DNA of 64,000 nt. Source: Lysobacterales bacterium. GTDB taxonomy: Bacteria > Pseudomonadota > Gammaproteobacteria > Xanthomonadales > Wenzhouxiangellaceae. The notes below the pieces were generated by a model. It ran no database searches. It saw only the letters and a program-made list of their open reading frames with translations, and had not been told where the DNA came from. Every line of letters starts with the position of its first letter. Positions within the stretch are counted from its first letter, which is position 1. This document shows positions 48,962-56,704 of this stretch, piece after piece. The position numbers and the translations under genes are program-made. Location: NCBI GenBank assembly GCA_002722315.1, contig PBLG01000046.1:124001-188000 (forward strand), read 5' to 3'.

Positions 48962-49626
48962 GTTGAGGCTCCCTTTTTCGCGTGCGTATACCCGATGAAG
49001 AAACGGGCGGGAAGAATGTAGAAAGCGTGCATCAGCTTGCTGAACGGGAACCAGATCAGGAGCACGTTGAACGCGATGATGTGCGCCGCCAGGATCAGTT
49101 CATAACGTCCGCCGATACCGAATACGGCCATGACGCCGGTGATCATCAGCGTAAACAGGATGACCAGCGTGAACCAGTCGTCGAAGTTCGAGATGCGCCG
49201 CAGCGGCGGGGGCATGTAACGCCTGATCGTCGCGATCAACAGAAGGAAGATCGTGACGACGGAAACGACGCTGATGATACCGCTCGGGATCGTAGGCCAC
49301 CAGGAAGCGTTGATGCCGAACAGGTTCTTCCAGAATACAACGTGGGGAGCGCCCAGAAGCACGATGGCGAACAGTCCGATGTGGTATCCGTACCCTACGG
49401 CCTCGCCGAACGCGGTCCGGTTCAGGAATTCCGGATGCGGCCACGAACGGTTGCCGACGGCAATCGCGCCCTTGACGGCGGACTGGCCGGCCGAGGTGCG
49501 CCATTCACTCTTGCGCTTTCTCCAGCCCAGCATGAACGTGGTGACGAGTCGCCACAGCACGCCGAAGACGAAAACGATCAACGCGATATGCAGCATTGTG
49601 CCGCGTGAGAACTCGAGCAGTGTCAT
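48958..49626 (-). CDS. isp1: Isp1, cytochrome b-type membrane subunit of the hydrogenase
   Basis: A 222-residue membrane protein of the NarI/DsrM cytochrome b fold with five hydrophobic segments. Candidate haem-ligating His residues lie in YHIGLFAIV, AAHIIAFN and the first helix (LHIALIVFV). It would take electrons from the small subunit and pass them to quinone or Isp2. The ATG at 49626 overlaps the hynS stop (ATGA); a longer open frame into hynS is not used. The sequence ends FIGYTHAKKGAST. Confidence 0.92.
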   Translation of the reverse strand: MTLLEFSRGTMLHIALIVFVFGVLWRLVTTFMLGWRKRKSEWRTSAGQSAVKGAIAVGNRSWPHPEFLNRTAFGEAVGYGYHIGLFAIVLLGAPHVVFWKNLFGINASWWPTIPSGIISVVSVVTIFLLLIATIRRYMPPPLRRISNFDDWFTLVILFTLMITGVMAVFGIGGRYELILAAHIIAFNVLLIWFPFSKLMHAFYILPARFFIGYTHAKKGAST

Positions 49627-50711
49627 GATGATGTCTCCTTGTCGACCTGGCCGGACAGTTTCTTCTTGCGTCGATTGGCTGCGAGTGCGGCCGCCGCGCC
49701 GACGGCGACGCCGGCTGCGGCTGCGCCGGCGATCTGGCCGGTATCGTTGAACAGTTTCGAGGTGACCGGTTCGTAGAAGCCACCCTGATCCCAGAAATCG
49801 GGCTCGGAGCAACCCAGGCAGCCGTGACCGGATTCAACCGGCCAGGACGTGCCGCCGTTCCACTTGATCGTGGCGCATGCGTTGTAGGTGGTAGGGCCGC
49901 GGCAACCAAGCTTGTAAAGGCACCAGCCGTTGCGCGCGCCCTCGTCGTCGAACGACTCTGCGAACAGGCCAGTGTCGTAGAAACGGCGGCGGTAGCAGCG
50001 ATCGTGAATGGTGTTGCCGAAAAATGCCTTCGGGCGAAGGTGCTTGTCCAGTTCGGGAACGCCGGAGGCGAGGAAGCTCACCAGCGTGCCGGTCATCACT
50101 TCCGGAATCGGCGGGCAGCCCGGAACGTTGATGATAGGCTTGTTCTTGATGATGTCCGACACGCCTACCGCACCGGTCGGGTTGGGGTACGCCGCGCCCA
50201 CGCCGCCATAGGAGGCACAGACGCCGACCGCGACAATGGCGGCGGCGCCTTCGGCGGCTTCGTGCAGCTGGTCGACGAAGGAGTGTCCGGCGCTTGCGCC
50301 GTAGATTCCGTCAAGCTTTGTCGGGATCGAGCCGTCGCAGATCAGGATGTACTCGCCCCAGGCCTCTTTCATCGCCTCGTGGCGGGCTTCTTCGGCCGCA
50401 TGGCCGGCCGCTGCCTGCAAGGTATGGTTGTAGTCCAGCGAAATCGTCTCGAAGATGAGACTCTCGAGAGAAGGCGCAAATGAGCGCGTCAGCGATTCGA
50501 GGCAGCCCGTGCATTCCTGGAACGGCATGTAGATGACCGTCGGACGCCTGGCGGCTCGCAGTTGCTGAGCGAACGCCGCGGTCATGCCCGGCGGCATTGC
50601 CATCAATGCCGTGATCCCGGCGCAGTACTTCAGGAAGCGCCGTCGTCCGACGCCGTTCTCGTCCATGATCTGACCGATGGTCGGTCGTTCCTTGCGATTT
50701 GATGTGCTCAT
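49623..50711 (-). CDS. hynS: [NiFe] hydrogenase small subunit, Tat-exported
   Basis: A 362-residue electron-transfer subunit. The twin-arginine signal is RRRFLK (residues 23-28) with a hydrophobic stretch ending AAFAQQ. Proximal [4Fe-4S] ligands are C67 and C70 in ECTGC, C165 and C199. Distal ligands are H236, C239, C264 and C270. Medial [3Fe-4S] ligands are C279, C298 and C301. The proximal motif has Gly (ECTGC) where O2-tolerant enzymes have an extra Cys (ECTCC), so this is the standard four-Cys type. A C-terminal membrane anchor spans about residues 325-346. The start codon directly abuts the upstream gene's TAA. Confidence 0.96.
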   Translation of the reverse strand: MSTSNRKERPTIGQIMDENGVGRRRFLKYCAGITALMAMPPGMTAAFAQQLRAARRPTVIYMPFQECTGCLESLTRSFAPSLESLIFETISLDYNHTLQAAAGHAAEEARHEAMKEAWGEYILICDGSIPTKLDGIYGASAGHSFVDQLHEAAEGAAAIVAVGVCASYGGVGAAYPNPTGAVGVSDIIKNKPIINVPGCPPIPEVMTGTLVSFLASGVPELDKHLRPKAFFGNTIHDRCYRRRFYDTGLFAESFDDEGARNGWCLYKLGCRGPTTYNACATIKWNGGTSWPVESGHGCLGCSEPDFWDQGGFYEPVTSKLFNDTGQIAGAAAAGVAVGAAAALAANRRKKKLSGQVDKETSS

Positions 50712-51152
50712 TTAGGCTGCTCCTTGCGATTGTGCTTTTGAGCGTTCTCTCAATTGGTCTCGCAGGTGCCGGACTGCGTCCGCTATCTGGTCGGGTTGGG
50801 CGCTGAGAAAGTCGGGGAACCGCGTGATCTCGATGAACTCGGCAAGGATTCGGCCGTCCTTGCCCGTGTGCTGGATCCACCACACGCCGGCATACGCGGT
50901 TTCGCGAATCCGGGTAGGTCCATCCAGTTCCAGGGTGAGGTCGATTTCGCCCTGGCCAAGCATCTTCTTGATGCCGTGAAATTCGTCCGGCGCCATCGGC
51001 AGACTCTTGAGGTCTATCGCGGCGGTCTCTCCCGTATCATGAAGGCGCTGTAGATGGGAGAGAATCTCGTGAGCCATGGCCTGGACTCCGCCGCCAATGG
51101 TGGCGCTCTTGCCAGGCGCGGATTTGATCGTGAGCGGAATGGCCGCGGTCAT
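50712..51152 (-). CDS. HupH/HyaF C-terminal domain-like hydrogenase accessory protein
   Basis: A 146-residue protein. The segment IRETAYAGVWWIQHTGKDGR, then ILAEFIEITRFPDFL, matches the C-terminal domain of HupH/HyaF hydrogenase expression proteins; the N-terminal half of those proteins is absent. HupH is thought to help mature the small subunit. The ATG at 51152 overlaps the protease stop (ATGA), and its TAA abuts the hynS ATG, placing it tightly between protease and small subunit. Confidence 0.8.
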   Translation of the reverse strand: MTAAIPLTIKSAPGKSATIGGGVQAMAHEILSHLQRLHDTGETAAIDLKSLPMAPDEFHGIKKMLGQGEIDLTLELDGPTRIRETAYAGVWWIQHTGKDGRILAEFIEITRFPDFLSAQPDQIADAVRHLRDQLRERSKAQSQGAA

Positions 51153-51673
51153 GCGGCTTCCCCGACCAGTTCGGCGATGATCTCGACGGCCTCGTCGACG
51201 GCCTTGTCGACGGCTGCGCTCGGCGTGGAGCTCCACGCGACGTTCAACGGCTGGATGCCGACCATCGCGTAGCGCGGCGGCATGCGGCGGCGCAGGCGAG
51301 CGGCGGTCAGAACGTCGAGAAGATTCACTTCATGAACGCTGGGCCGGCGGCTGGTGGACAGGAAGTCGTCCATTTCGGCGTTCTGGAACAGGCGCACCGT
51401 GCCGGGCTCGGAATCCAGCTCGGCGGCATCGACGATGACCAGGAACTCCGCGTTTTCGACCTGTTCGAGAAGGGTGAAGGAAAGCGTGCCGCCGTCGACC
51501 AGTTCGACGTGGTCGGGCAGGGTTTTGCCGCGCAGTCTTTCGATGGCGTGGATGCCGGCACCGTCGTCGCCGAGCAGGTTGTTGCCGATGCCGATGACCA
51601 GCGTTCCAGAAGGGAACTCCTGCGGTATCGAACCTGTGTCTTCGGCCGTTCCAAGTGTTGCAGTCGGTTGCAT
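51149..51673 (-). CDS. hydrogenase maturation endopeptidase (HyaD/HupD family)
   Basis: A 174-residue protease. The family motif GIGNNLLGDDGAGIHAIERL carries the Asp/Glu-type nickel ligands, and VDGGTLSF and VIVDAAEL follow. It cleaves the C-terminal peptide of the large subunit after nickel insertion; the substrate is presumably HynL, which has such an extension. It is first in the hydrogenase operon, with a 5' region shared with the divergent hypA. Confidence 0.93.
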   Translation of the reverse strand: MQPTATLGTAEDTGSIPQEFPSGTLVIGIGNNLLGDDGAGIHAIERLRGKTLPDHVELVDGGTLSFTLLEQVENAEFLVIVDAAELDSEPGTVRLFQNAEMDDFLSTSRRPSVHEVNLLDVLTAARLRRRMPPRYAMVGIQPLNVAWSSTPSAAVDKAVDEAVEIIAELVGEAA

Positions 51674-51729
51674 CGGCTCCTCCCGTGATGCGACAGGAAC
51701 GATACTAATCCCGGGTCGAACATTGCCAT

Positions 51730-51743
51730 TTGATTCAGGTCAA
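51730..51743. promoter_or_regulatory. FNR/Anr-like box 1
   Basis: TTGATTCAGGTCAA fits TTGAT-N4-ATCAA with one mismatch. It lies in the divergent region between the hydrogenase operon and hypA, so oxygen-responsive control of one or both is likely. Confidence 0.65.
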
Positions 51744-51784
51744 AACCGCAGACTTTGGCTGGCGGGCCCGTCTTGCGGCGAAGA

Positions 51785-51798
51785 TTGATTTGAGTCAT
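51785..51798. promoter_or_regulatory. FNR/Anr-like box 2 (degenerate)
   Basis: TTGATTTGAGTCAT keeps a perfect left half-site TTGAT and has a weaker right half (GTCAT for ATCAA). It is about 55 bases from box 1 and about 70 bases upstream of hypA. Confidence 0.45.
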
Positions 51799-51856
51799 GT
51801 TTGGCTTCAATCCCCGCTGATACGCTTTCATCCCCGATCAAGCCCGGATGTCCGAA

Positions 51857-52261
51857 ATGCATGAAATGGCGGTTTGCAACGAATTGCTGGCACAGGTCCG
51901 CGCCAGCGCCGTTCAGCACGGCGCTCGAAGCGTCGCGACCATTACCGTGCGAATCGGTGCGCTTTCGGGCGTTGAGCCCGATCTGCTCGAACGCGCCTTT
52001 ACCATTGCCCGTGCCGGCGATTACACTGACCAGGCCCGGTTGGTGATCGAAACCATCGGGGTCCGAATCCGCTGCCGCGCTTGCGGCAACGAAAACGACG
52101 CGGCGGCGAACCGGCTTCTTTGCAGTGCCTGCGGCGGTTATACCGTCGACCTCGTAGGCGGAGACGAATTGCTGCTCGCCAGTATAGAACTTCAGGGCAT
52201 CCCCGATGCCGAGCGCTCGAATCAGGGCGAGAACGCACAAGGAGAGAACAGTTATGTGTGA
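51857..52261 (+). CDS. hypA: hydrogenase nickel incorporation protein HypA
   Basis: A 134-residue nickel chaperone. The zinc-binding CRACG and CSACG pairs are present. HypA binds nickel through an N-terminal Met-His pair, so the ATG at 51857 (MHEMAVC) is chosen over the one at 51848, which would bury the His at position 5. It works with HypB to deliver nickel to the large subunit precursor. The C-terminus is extended by about 20 polar residues compared with typical HypA. Its stop lies inside the start of hypB. Confidence 0.93.
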   Translation: MHEMAVCNELLAQVRASAVQHGARSVATITVRIGALSGVEPDLLERAFTIARAGDYTDQARLVIETIGVRIRCRACGNENDAAANRLLCSACGGYTVDLVGGDELLLASIELQGIPDAERSNQGENAQGENSYV

Positions 52262-53021
52262 GACATGCGGTTGTTCCATCCCCGGCCACGAGCATCCCGA
52301 GCCGGCCGACACGCATACCGTCGAGGTCCTGAAGGGACTCATGAGTTCCAATGATCACGCCGCGGCTCACAATCGCGAGCACTTCGATCGCTCGGGCGTA
52401 CTCGTGGTCAACCTGATGTCATCCCCGGGAGCGGGCAAGACGCGCCTGCTGGAGCAGACTGCTGCAGGGCTCGGCGGCCGCCTGAACATCGCCGTGATCG
52501 AAGGCGACCTGGAAACCGAAAACGATGCCGAAAGGCTCCGGCGAGGCGGGATACGTGCGCACCAGATCACCACCGGCAGCGCCTGCCATCTCGACGCTCA
52601 CCTGATCCACAGGGCATTGCACGAGTTCCCGCTCGCCGACGAGCAGGGGGCAGTGGATATCCTGTTCATCGAGAACGTCGGCAACCTGGTATGTCCTGCG
52701 GCGTTCGACCTCGGGCAACACCTGAACGTCGTGCTGCTGTCGACCACCGAAGGCGACGACAAGCCCGCCAAGTACCCGGTCATGTTTCGCGCCGCCGACC
52801 TGGTCGTGGTCAGCAAGTGCGGCCTGCTGCCGATGCTGGACGATTTCAGCGTCGACCGCGCCAGGGCTTCGCTGGCGGGGCTGGGCAACGAGACCCCGGT
52901 GATTCAGACGGCAGCCGGCAGGCAGCCGGATATCACCGACTGGATCGCATGGCTGGAAGCGCGGCGCGCGGAACATCCTGCGACGGCGGAAGAGCGGGCG
53001 CCGGCGACACAGACCGCCTGA
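52254..53021 (+). CDS. hypB: hydrogenase nickel incorporation GTPase HypB
   Basis: A 255-residue SIMIBI-class GTPase. The N-terminal metal motif MCETCGC is the high-affinity nickel site known from E. coli HypB. A short His region follows (GHEHPEPADTHT), much shorter than in rhizobial HypB. The P-loop is SSPGAGKT (residues 57-63), with the EGDLETENDAERL switch and VGNLVCPAAFDLG. Its ATG overlaps the hypA stop by eight bases. A bidirectional terminator follows; hypC, hypD and hypF do not. Confidence 0.96.
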   Translation: MCETCGCSIPGHEHPEPADTHTVEVLKGLMSSNDHAAAHNREHFDRSGVLVVNLMSSPGAGKTRLLEQTAAGLGGRLNIAVIEGDLETENDAERLRRGGIRAHQITTGSACHLDAHLIHRALHEFPLADEQGAVDILFIENVGNLVCPAAFDLGQHLNVVLLSTTEGDDKPAKYPVMFRAADLVVVSKCGLLPMLDDFSVDRARASLAGLGNETPVIQTAAGRQPDITDWIAWLEARRAEHPATAEERAPATQTA

Positions 53022-53037
53022 TCCGGACCCGGACCCG

Positions 53038-53073
53038 AAAAAAATCGGCGCCTCGAGGGCGCCGATTTCGTTT
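53038..53073. terminator. bidirectional Rho-independent terminator
   Basis: AATCGGCGCC (53043-53052) pairs with GGCGCCGATT (53058-53067) over a 5-base loop. An A-run (53038-53044) precedes it and a T-rich stretch (53066-53073) follows, so it can stop both hypB and the convergent thioredoxin-type gene. Confidence 0.85.
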
Positions 53074-53137
53074 CCGGATATCTCATCCATTCTGCGTAAC
53101 CTGCGGTTACGCGTTTGATTCTTGAACTTCTACCTGG

Positions 53138-54586
53138 TCACGCACCACGATCGTCGCTGGCGGCGTTCAATCTCGGCAGCAGCTTGCGGTGTACCAGGAT
53201 GATAAGGCCCGAAACCGCAAAGGCCAGCACGAAGACGCCGATTGCCGGACCGGCCTGGCTCATGATGTCGGGGTCGGCCACCAGTACGATGGCCAGCGCG
53301 ATCATCACGACGCCCCCCACCAGCTTGAGGGCGCGGGCCTGGCCTTCCTGGAATTTTTCGATCCTGAGTTTGGCCACGGCGATGAAGAATATCACCAGCT
53401 CGTCGAGCAGGTAGATGACCAGGTAGGCGGCCAGAAGGCCGAAGAACGCGGCGGTACTTACGCTGTGAGCGCTGACGATACCGCTCCAGATCACGGGAAA
53501 ACCGGCCGTGCAGGGCAGTTCGATCAACGCGATGCCTGCAGCCATGACCGCGGTCGCCGCGCCCAGCGCGAGCGGTGAGCGGCCGTTTGTCATCAGGCCG
53601 CGGAATTTCTGGTAAATGCCCGGCTTGTACTTGTCGTCTATGGTGAAGGAGAAGCCGCGCTTGAACCAGAAATAATCCTTGACGTTGACCAGGCCGAACG
53701 TCAGCGCGAACAGCGCTACGATCCAGTACATCCAGGGCAGGTAAGTCGCATAGGCCAGAACGCTGAAGACGCCGACGATGAAAAGCCCATAGACCGCGGC
53801 GGTGGTGACCAGGAACACCGATCCGACGATGACCACGCGCTTGCGCGAGCCGGAATGCAGCACCAGGGCGATCAGTATGGTGAGCAGCCAGAGCGAGCAC
53901 GGGTTGAATCCGTCGACGAACGCGATGATGGCGGTACTGAGGAGCAGCGGCTGGTAGCTCAGGTCGATGGTGCCGAGAAGTGGAATGTCGATGACGGCAT
54001 CGACGCTCTGCGCGGGCTGGTCGCCGGGTGCCTGTTCGGCGAACGAAAGCTGACGAGCATAGTCGCGAGAATCGGGACAGCCGACGTCCAGGCAGGCCTG
54101 CAGGCGCTGCTCGATTTCTTCGCGTATCTGCGGGGTGTCGCCGACCCAGACCGATCCGCCCAGGAACACCATGGGCACCGAACCCGGCTTGATGTCGTGT
54201 GCGTCGGACATCGCACGCAGGAGGTCGTGGTGTTCGCGCGTGGCCATGATTTCGTAATAGCGCACCTCGACATCGGGATTTTCGCTGGCCAGCTCATCGG
54301 TGAACTCGCGTTGCGCGTTGCAGTGGGGGCAAGTGGCGCTCTTGAAGACGTACAGTGTGACCGGGGCATCGCCGCCGGCGGTTTCCGGCTCCGAACCGGC
54401 TTGAGCAACCACGCGGTCTGTTGCCAGCATTCCCAGGACGACCACCAGCGCCAGGAGTGTCCTGGTCATGGTTGCGACGCTTGTCGCGACAAGCGTCGAT
54501 CGCAGGCGCGAAAAATATGGGTGCGGCGCGCTGTATGTTTCCCCGGTTGCCGGGACTGAAGCGGCGATTGCGCTCTGGGTCGTCAT
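53138..54586 (-). CDS. thioredoxin-like / CcdA-type transmembrane fusion protein
   Basis: A 482-residue protein. After a membrane or signal segment (about residues 30-60) comes a thioredoxin/glutaredoxin-like domain with C86-PH-C89, followed by about eight membrane segments resembling the cytochrome c biogenesis/DsbD core, with Cys in DGFNPCSLW and ELPCTAGFP. In DsbD-like proteins such paired membrane cysteines carry electrons from cytoplasmic thioredoxin outwards. It could keep periplasmic thiols reduced. The ATG at 54586 has AAGGAAG just upstream. It lies among the nickel and hydrogenase genes, but a role there is inferred. Confidence 0.8.
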   Translation of the reverse strand: MTTQSAIAASVPATGETYSAPHPYFSRLRSTLVATSVATMTRTLLALVVVLGMLATDRVVAQAGSEPETAGGDAPVTLYVFKSATCPHCNAQREFTDELASENPDVEVRYYEIMATREHHDLLRAMSDAHDIKPGSVPMVFLGGSVWVGDTPQIREEIEQRLQACLDVGCPDSRDYARQLSFAEQAPGDQPAQSVDAVIDIPLLGTIDLSYQPLLLSTAIIAFVDGFNPCSLWLLTILIALVLHSGSRKRVVIVGSVFLVTTAAVYGLFIVGVFSVLAYATYLPWMYWIVALFALTFGLVNVKDYFWFKRGFSFTIDDKYKPGIYQKFRGLMTNGRSPLALGAATAVMAAGIALIELPCTAGFPVIWSGIVSAHSVSTAAFFGLLAAYLVIYLLDELVIFFIAVAKLRIEKFQEGQARALKLVGGVVMIALAIVLVADPDIMSQAGPAIGVFVLAFAVSGLIILVHRKLLPRLNAASDDRGA

Positions 54587-54738
54587 GGTCTTCCTTTGTT
54601 CGCTTCTTCGTTCGTACTGGACGGGGATTCTATCCCCGCTCATACCCGCGGTTTTTGTCCTGCATCAAACGCCGGCCGGGCGCTGAAGGCCTTCCGAGGC
54701 CGTGCATAATGTAGCGAGTCCGCACCGGAGATCATATC

Positions 54739-55224
54739 GTGACCGAGAGATTCACCGTATCCCTGGATCGGGAGCTGGCCGAAGCATTCGAGCGCTACCG
54801 GCAGAGGCTGGGCTACGGCAGCCGATCCGAGGCCATACGCGACCTGCTGCGAGGGTTCCTGGCCCGACAGCGTGCCGACGAGGATCCCGACGTTGGATGC
54901 GTCGGCATTCTGACCTATATCTACGATCATCACCAGCGCGACCTGGCCGGGCAACTCACGGATGCACAGCACGATCATCATGATCTTTCGGTGGCCACGC
55001 TGCATGTCCATCTCGACCACGATCACTGCCTTGAGACAAGCGTACTTCGCGGACCGCTGGGCCGGGTCCGGAAGTTCTCCGACCAGTTCATCGCCAGGCG
55101 AGGCGTCCGTCACGGCGACCTGCACCTGGTGCCGGTAACCGTGGCGCAGGACCAGCACCCGCACGACGATCAAGGGCGTGACGCATCCGGCGGGCGTCAT
55201 GAGCACATCACACCGCACGATTAA
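54739..55224 (+). CDS. nikR: nickel-responsive regulator NikR
   Basis: A 161-residue repressor. The N-terminal ribbon-helix-helix (TERFTVSLDRELAEAFERY) binds DNA. The ACT-like C-terminal domain has the square-planar nickel ligands H78, H89, H91 and C97, an exact match to E. coli H76, H87, H89 and C95 with an offset of two. A 30-residue His/Asp-rich extension follows residue 132. Nickel binding should repress the nickel transporter genes downstream, which carry a matching operator. Confidence 0.95.
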   Translation: MTERFTVSLDRELAEAFERYRQRLGYGSRSEAIRDLLRGFLARQRADEDPDVGCVGILTYIYDHHQRDLAGQLTDAQHDHHDLSVATLHVHLDHDHCLETSVLRGPLGRVRKFSDQFIARRGVRHGDLHLVPVTVAQDQHPHDDQGRDASGGRHEHITPHD

Positions 55225-55284
55225 ACGCGTTGGTTTACCTGATCACGAACGCGATTCAGCCACTTTTCCGGAAAGGCTTCTTCG

Positions 55285-55440
55285 GCCGCGGATTCACGCG
55301 GATGAACGCTGATGGTTGGTCGTAAGGGAAAACATCTCGAGGAGGCGCTTCCAGCCACCTGCACCGCGGCGTCGCGTCGACAAGCCGCTTCGTGTTCCCT
55401 GTTTAGGTTTTCATCCGCGTTTTCCGCGTAGATTCGCGGC
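55285..55440. repeat. REP-like inverted repeat, family C
   Basis: GCCGCGGATTCACGCGGATG begins the left arm (55285-55314). The right arm (55409-55440), read in reverse complement, is GCCGCGAATCTACGCGGAAA followed by ACGCGGATGAAA. Both arms are the common CGCGGATTCACGCGGATGAA type of proteobacterial intergenic repeat in opposite orientation, with about 95 bases between. Confidence 0.6.
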
Positions 55441-55507
55441 AAAAGAACGGGCTCCGACTCGCCCCATGCGTGGCCTGGAGACGAAAATTGATGTGGCTCA
55501 TTTCCGG

Positions 55508-55535
55508 TTATGAAGAATACTGCTATCTTTCATAC
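55508..55535. promoter_or_regulatory. NikR operator
   Basis: TTATGA (55508-55513), exactly 16 bases, then TCATAC (55530-55535). The E. coli NikR consensus is GTATGA-N16-TCATAC, so only the first base differs. It lies 24 bases upstream of nikL, where a repressor would block transcription of the transporter operon. Confidence 0.85.
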
Positions 55536-55558
55536 CCAGTCCAACTCAGGTCAGACCC

Positions 55559-56059
55559 ATGGTCGCGATTCGTGGTTACGGAATGCCGCGGAGCAAACTC
55601 CGGCGCTATCGGCAAGCCGGAATGCTGCCGCTATTGCTGGTCGGGCTGATGCTGGCATCCGGCGGCGCGCTTGCTCACGGCGTCGACTATCGCATCGAGC
55701 GCGGCGAGGCCGTGCTGGTGCATTTCAGCTCGCAGCATGATGGCCCGATGGTCGGGGCCGGGTTTCGGGTGTTCTCCCCGGATGGTCGGAGAATCTTCTC
55801 CAGCGGAAATACCGACGCGCTCGGTCGCGCCGTGTTCGTGCCGGACCAGTCGGGCGAGTGGCGCGTGCTGATGGCGACCGAAGACGGCCACGGGGCCGAG
55901 GTGGAGGTGCATGTCGAAGGCGGCGCGGAAGCCGCCGGCCCGGGTCGGGACAGGGATTCCGGGGTGCCCGTTGCAGGCCGTATCCCGGCCACGGCGGCCG
56001 GCATCGGCTATCTGTTCGGCCTGGCGGGACTGCTGGCACTCTGGCGGCTGCGGCGCTGA
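55559..56059 (+). CDS. nikL: nickel ECF transporter accessory subunit NikL
   Basis: A 166-residue periplasmic/membrane protein. A signal peptide ends in GGALA-HGVDYRI, which leaves an N-terminal His after cleavage, a feature of NikL/CbiL-type subunits. The middle is a beta-sandwich (FSSQHDGPMVGAGFRVFSPD) and one C-terminal membrane segment follows (AGIGYLFGLAGLLALWRLRR). It probably assists nickel capture by NikM. ATG codons at 55559 and 55583 are both possible. It is first in a four-gene operon under a NikR box. Confidence 0.82.
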   Translation: MVAIRGYGMPRSKLRRYRQAGMLPLLLVGLMLASGGALAHGVDYRIERGEAVLVHFSSQHDGPMVGAGFRVFSPDGRRIFSSGNTDALGRAVFVPDQSGEWRVLMATEDGHGAEVEVHVEGGAEAAGPGRDRDSGVPVAGRIPATAAGIGYLFGLAGLLALWRLRR

Positions 56060-56062
56060 GCC

Positions 56063-56704
56063 GTGCATATCCCCGACGGGTTGATTGCGCCGCAGGCCTA
56101 CCTGGCCGCAGCCGCGATTGCGATTCCATGCTGGGCGTATGCGGTCAAGCGGGTCTCGACCGCGCTGGATGAAGCCGCGATCCCGCGCCTCGCGGTGCTG
56201 ACCGCGCTGGCTTTCGTTCTGTCGACCATCATGCTGCCGCTGCCCGGCGGGACGTCCGCGCACCTTTACGGAATGGGGTTGCTGGTGCTGGCGTTCGGAC
56301 TCTGGCCGGCCTTCCTGGCTTTCAGCCTGGTGCTTGCGCTGCAGGCCCTGTTGCTGGGCGCCGGGGGGATTACCGCGCTGCCGGTCAACGCGTTGACCAT
56401 GGGGCTGGTTGGAGGCGCAGTGGTTGTCGGCGCGCGTTCGCTGCTGGGCGCCAGTAGGTCGGCGTGGGCCACCGTGCTGCCGGTATGGCTGGGCGTGGTC
56501 GTCGCGGCAACCGGCCTGGCGCTGGTGCTCGGGGCGCAACCTTTGCTCGGCAGCGATGCCGCCGGTCGACCGCTGTTCTTTCCGTTCGGGCCGGCGGTCA
56601 CGCTACCGGTGATCGTGCTCCCGCACATGATCATCGGCCTGCTCGAGGGTGTCCTGACCTGGATGGTTCTCGGGATGCTCGAATCGCGCAGGGCGACGAC
56701 ATGA
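56063..56704 (+). CDS. nikM: nickel/cobalt ECF transporter substrate-binding subunit NikM/CbiM
   Basis: A 213-residue S-component. The N-terminal MHIPDG signature is complete; the terminal Met and His2 are metal ligands. About six or seven membrane segments follow, with the conserved GGTSAHLYGMG and PVNALTMGL regions. The start is GTG, three bases after the nikL stop. Nickel rather than cobalt is inferred from the neighbouring nikR, NikR box and hydrogenase genes. Confidence 0.9.
   Translation: MHIPDGLIAPQAYLAAAAIAIPCWAYAVKRVSTALDEAAIPRLAVLTALAFVLSTIMLPLPGGTSAHLYGMGLLVLAFGLWPAFLAFSLVLALQALLLGAGGITALPVNALTMGLVGGAVVVGARSLLGASRSAWATVLPVWLGVVVAATGLALVLGAQPLLGSDAAGRPLFFPFGPAVTLPVIVLPHMIIGLLEGVLTWMVLGMLESRRATT

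Larger units (their letters stand above)
55225..55558. other. intergenic region between nikR and nikL
   Basis: No gene is seen in these 334 bases. They hold a long inverted repeat and, at the end, the NikR operator. The space between them has no recognisable structure. Confidence 0.6.

Noticed and set aside
51760-51776. Sigma-54 promoter between the hydrogenase operon and hypA
   Set aside because: TGGC and TTGC are nine bases apart, not the seven needed for a -24/-12 element.
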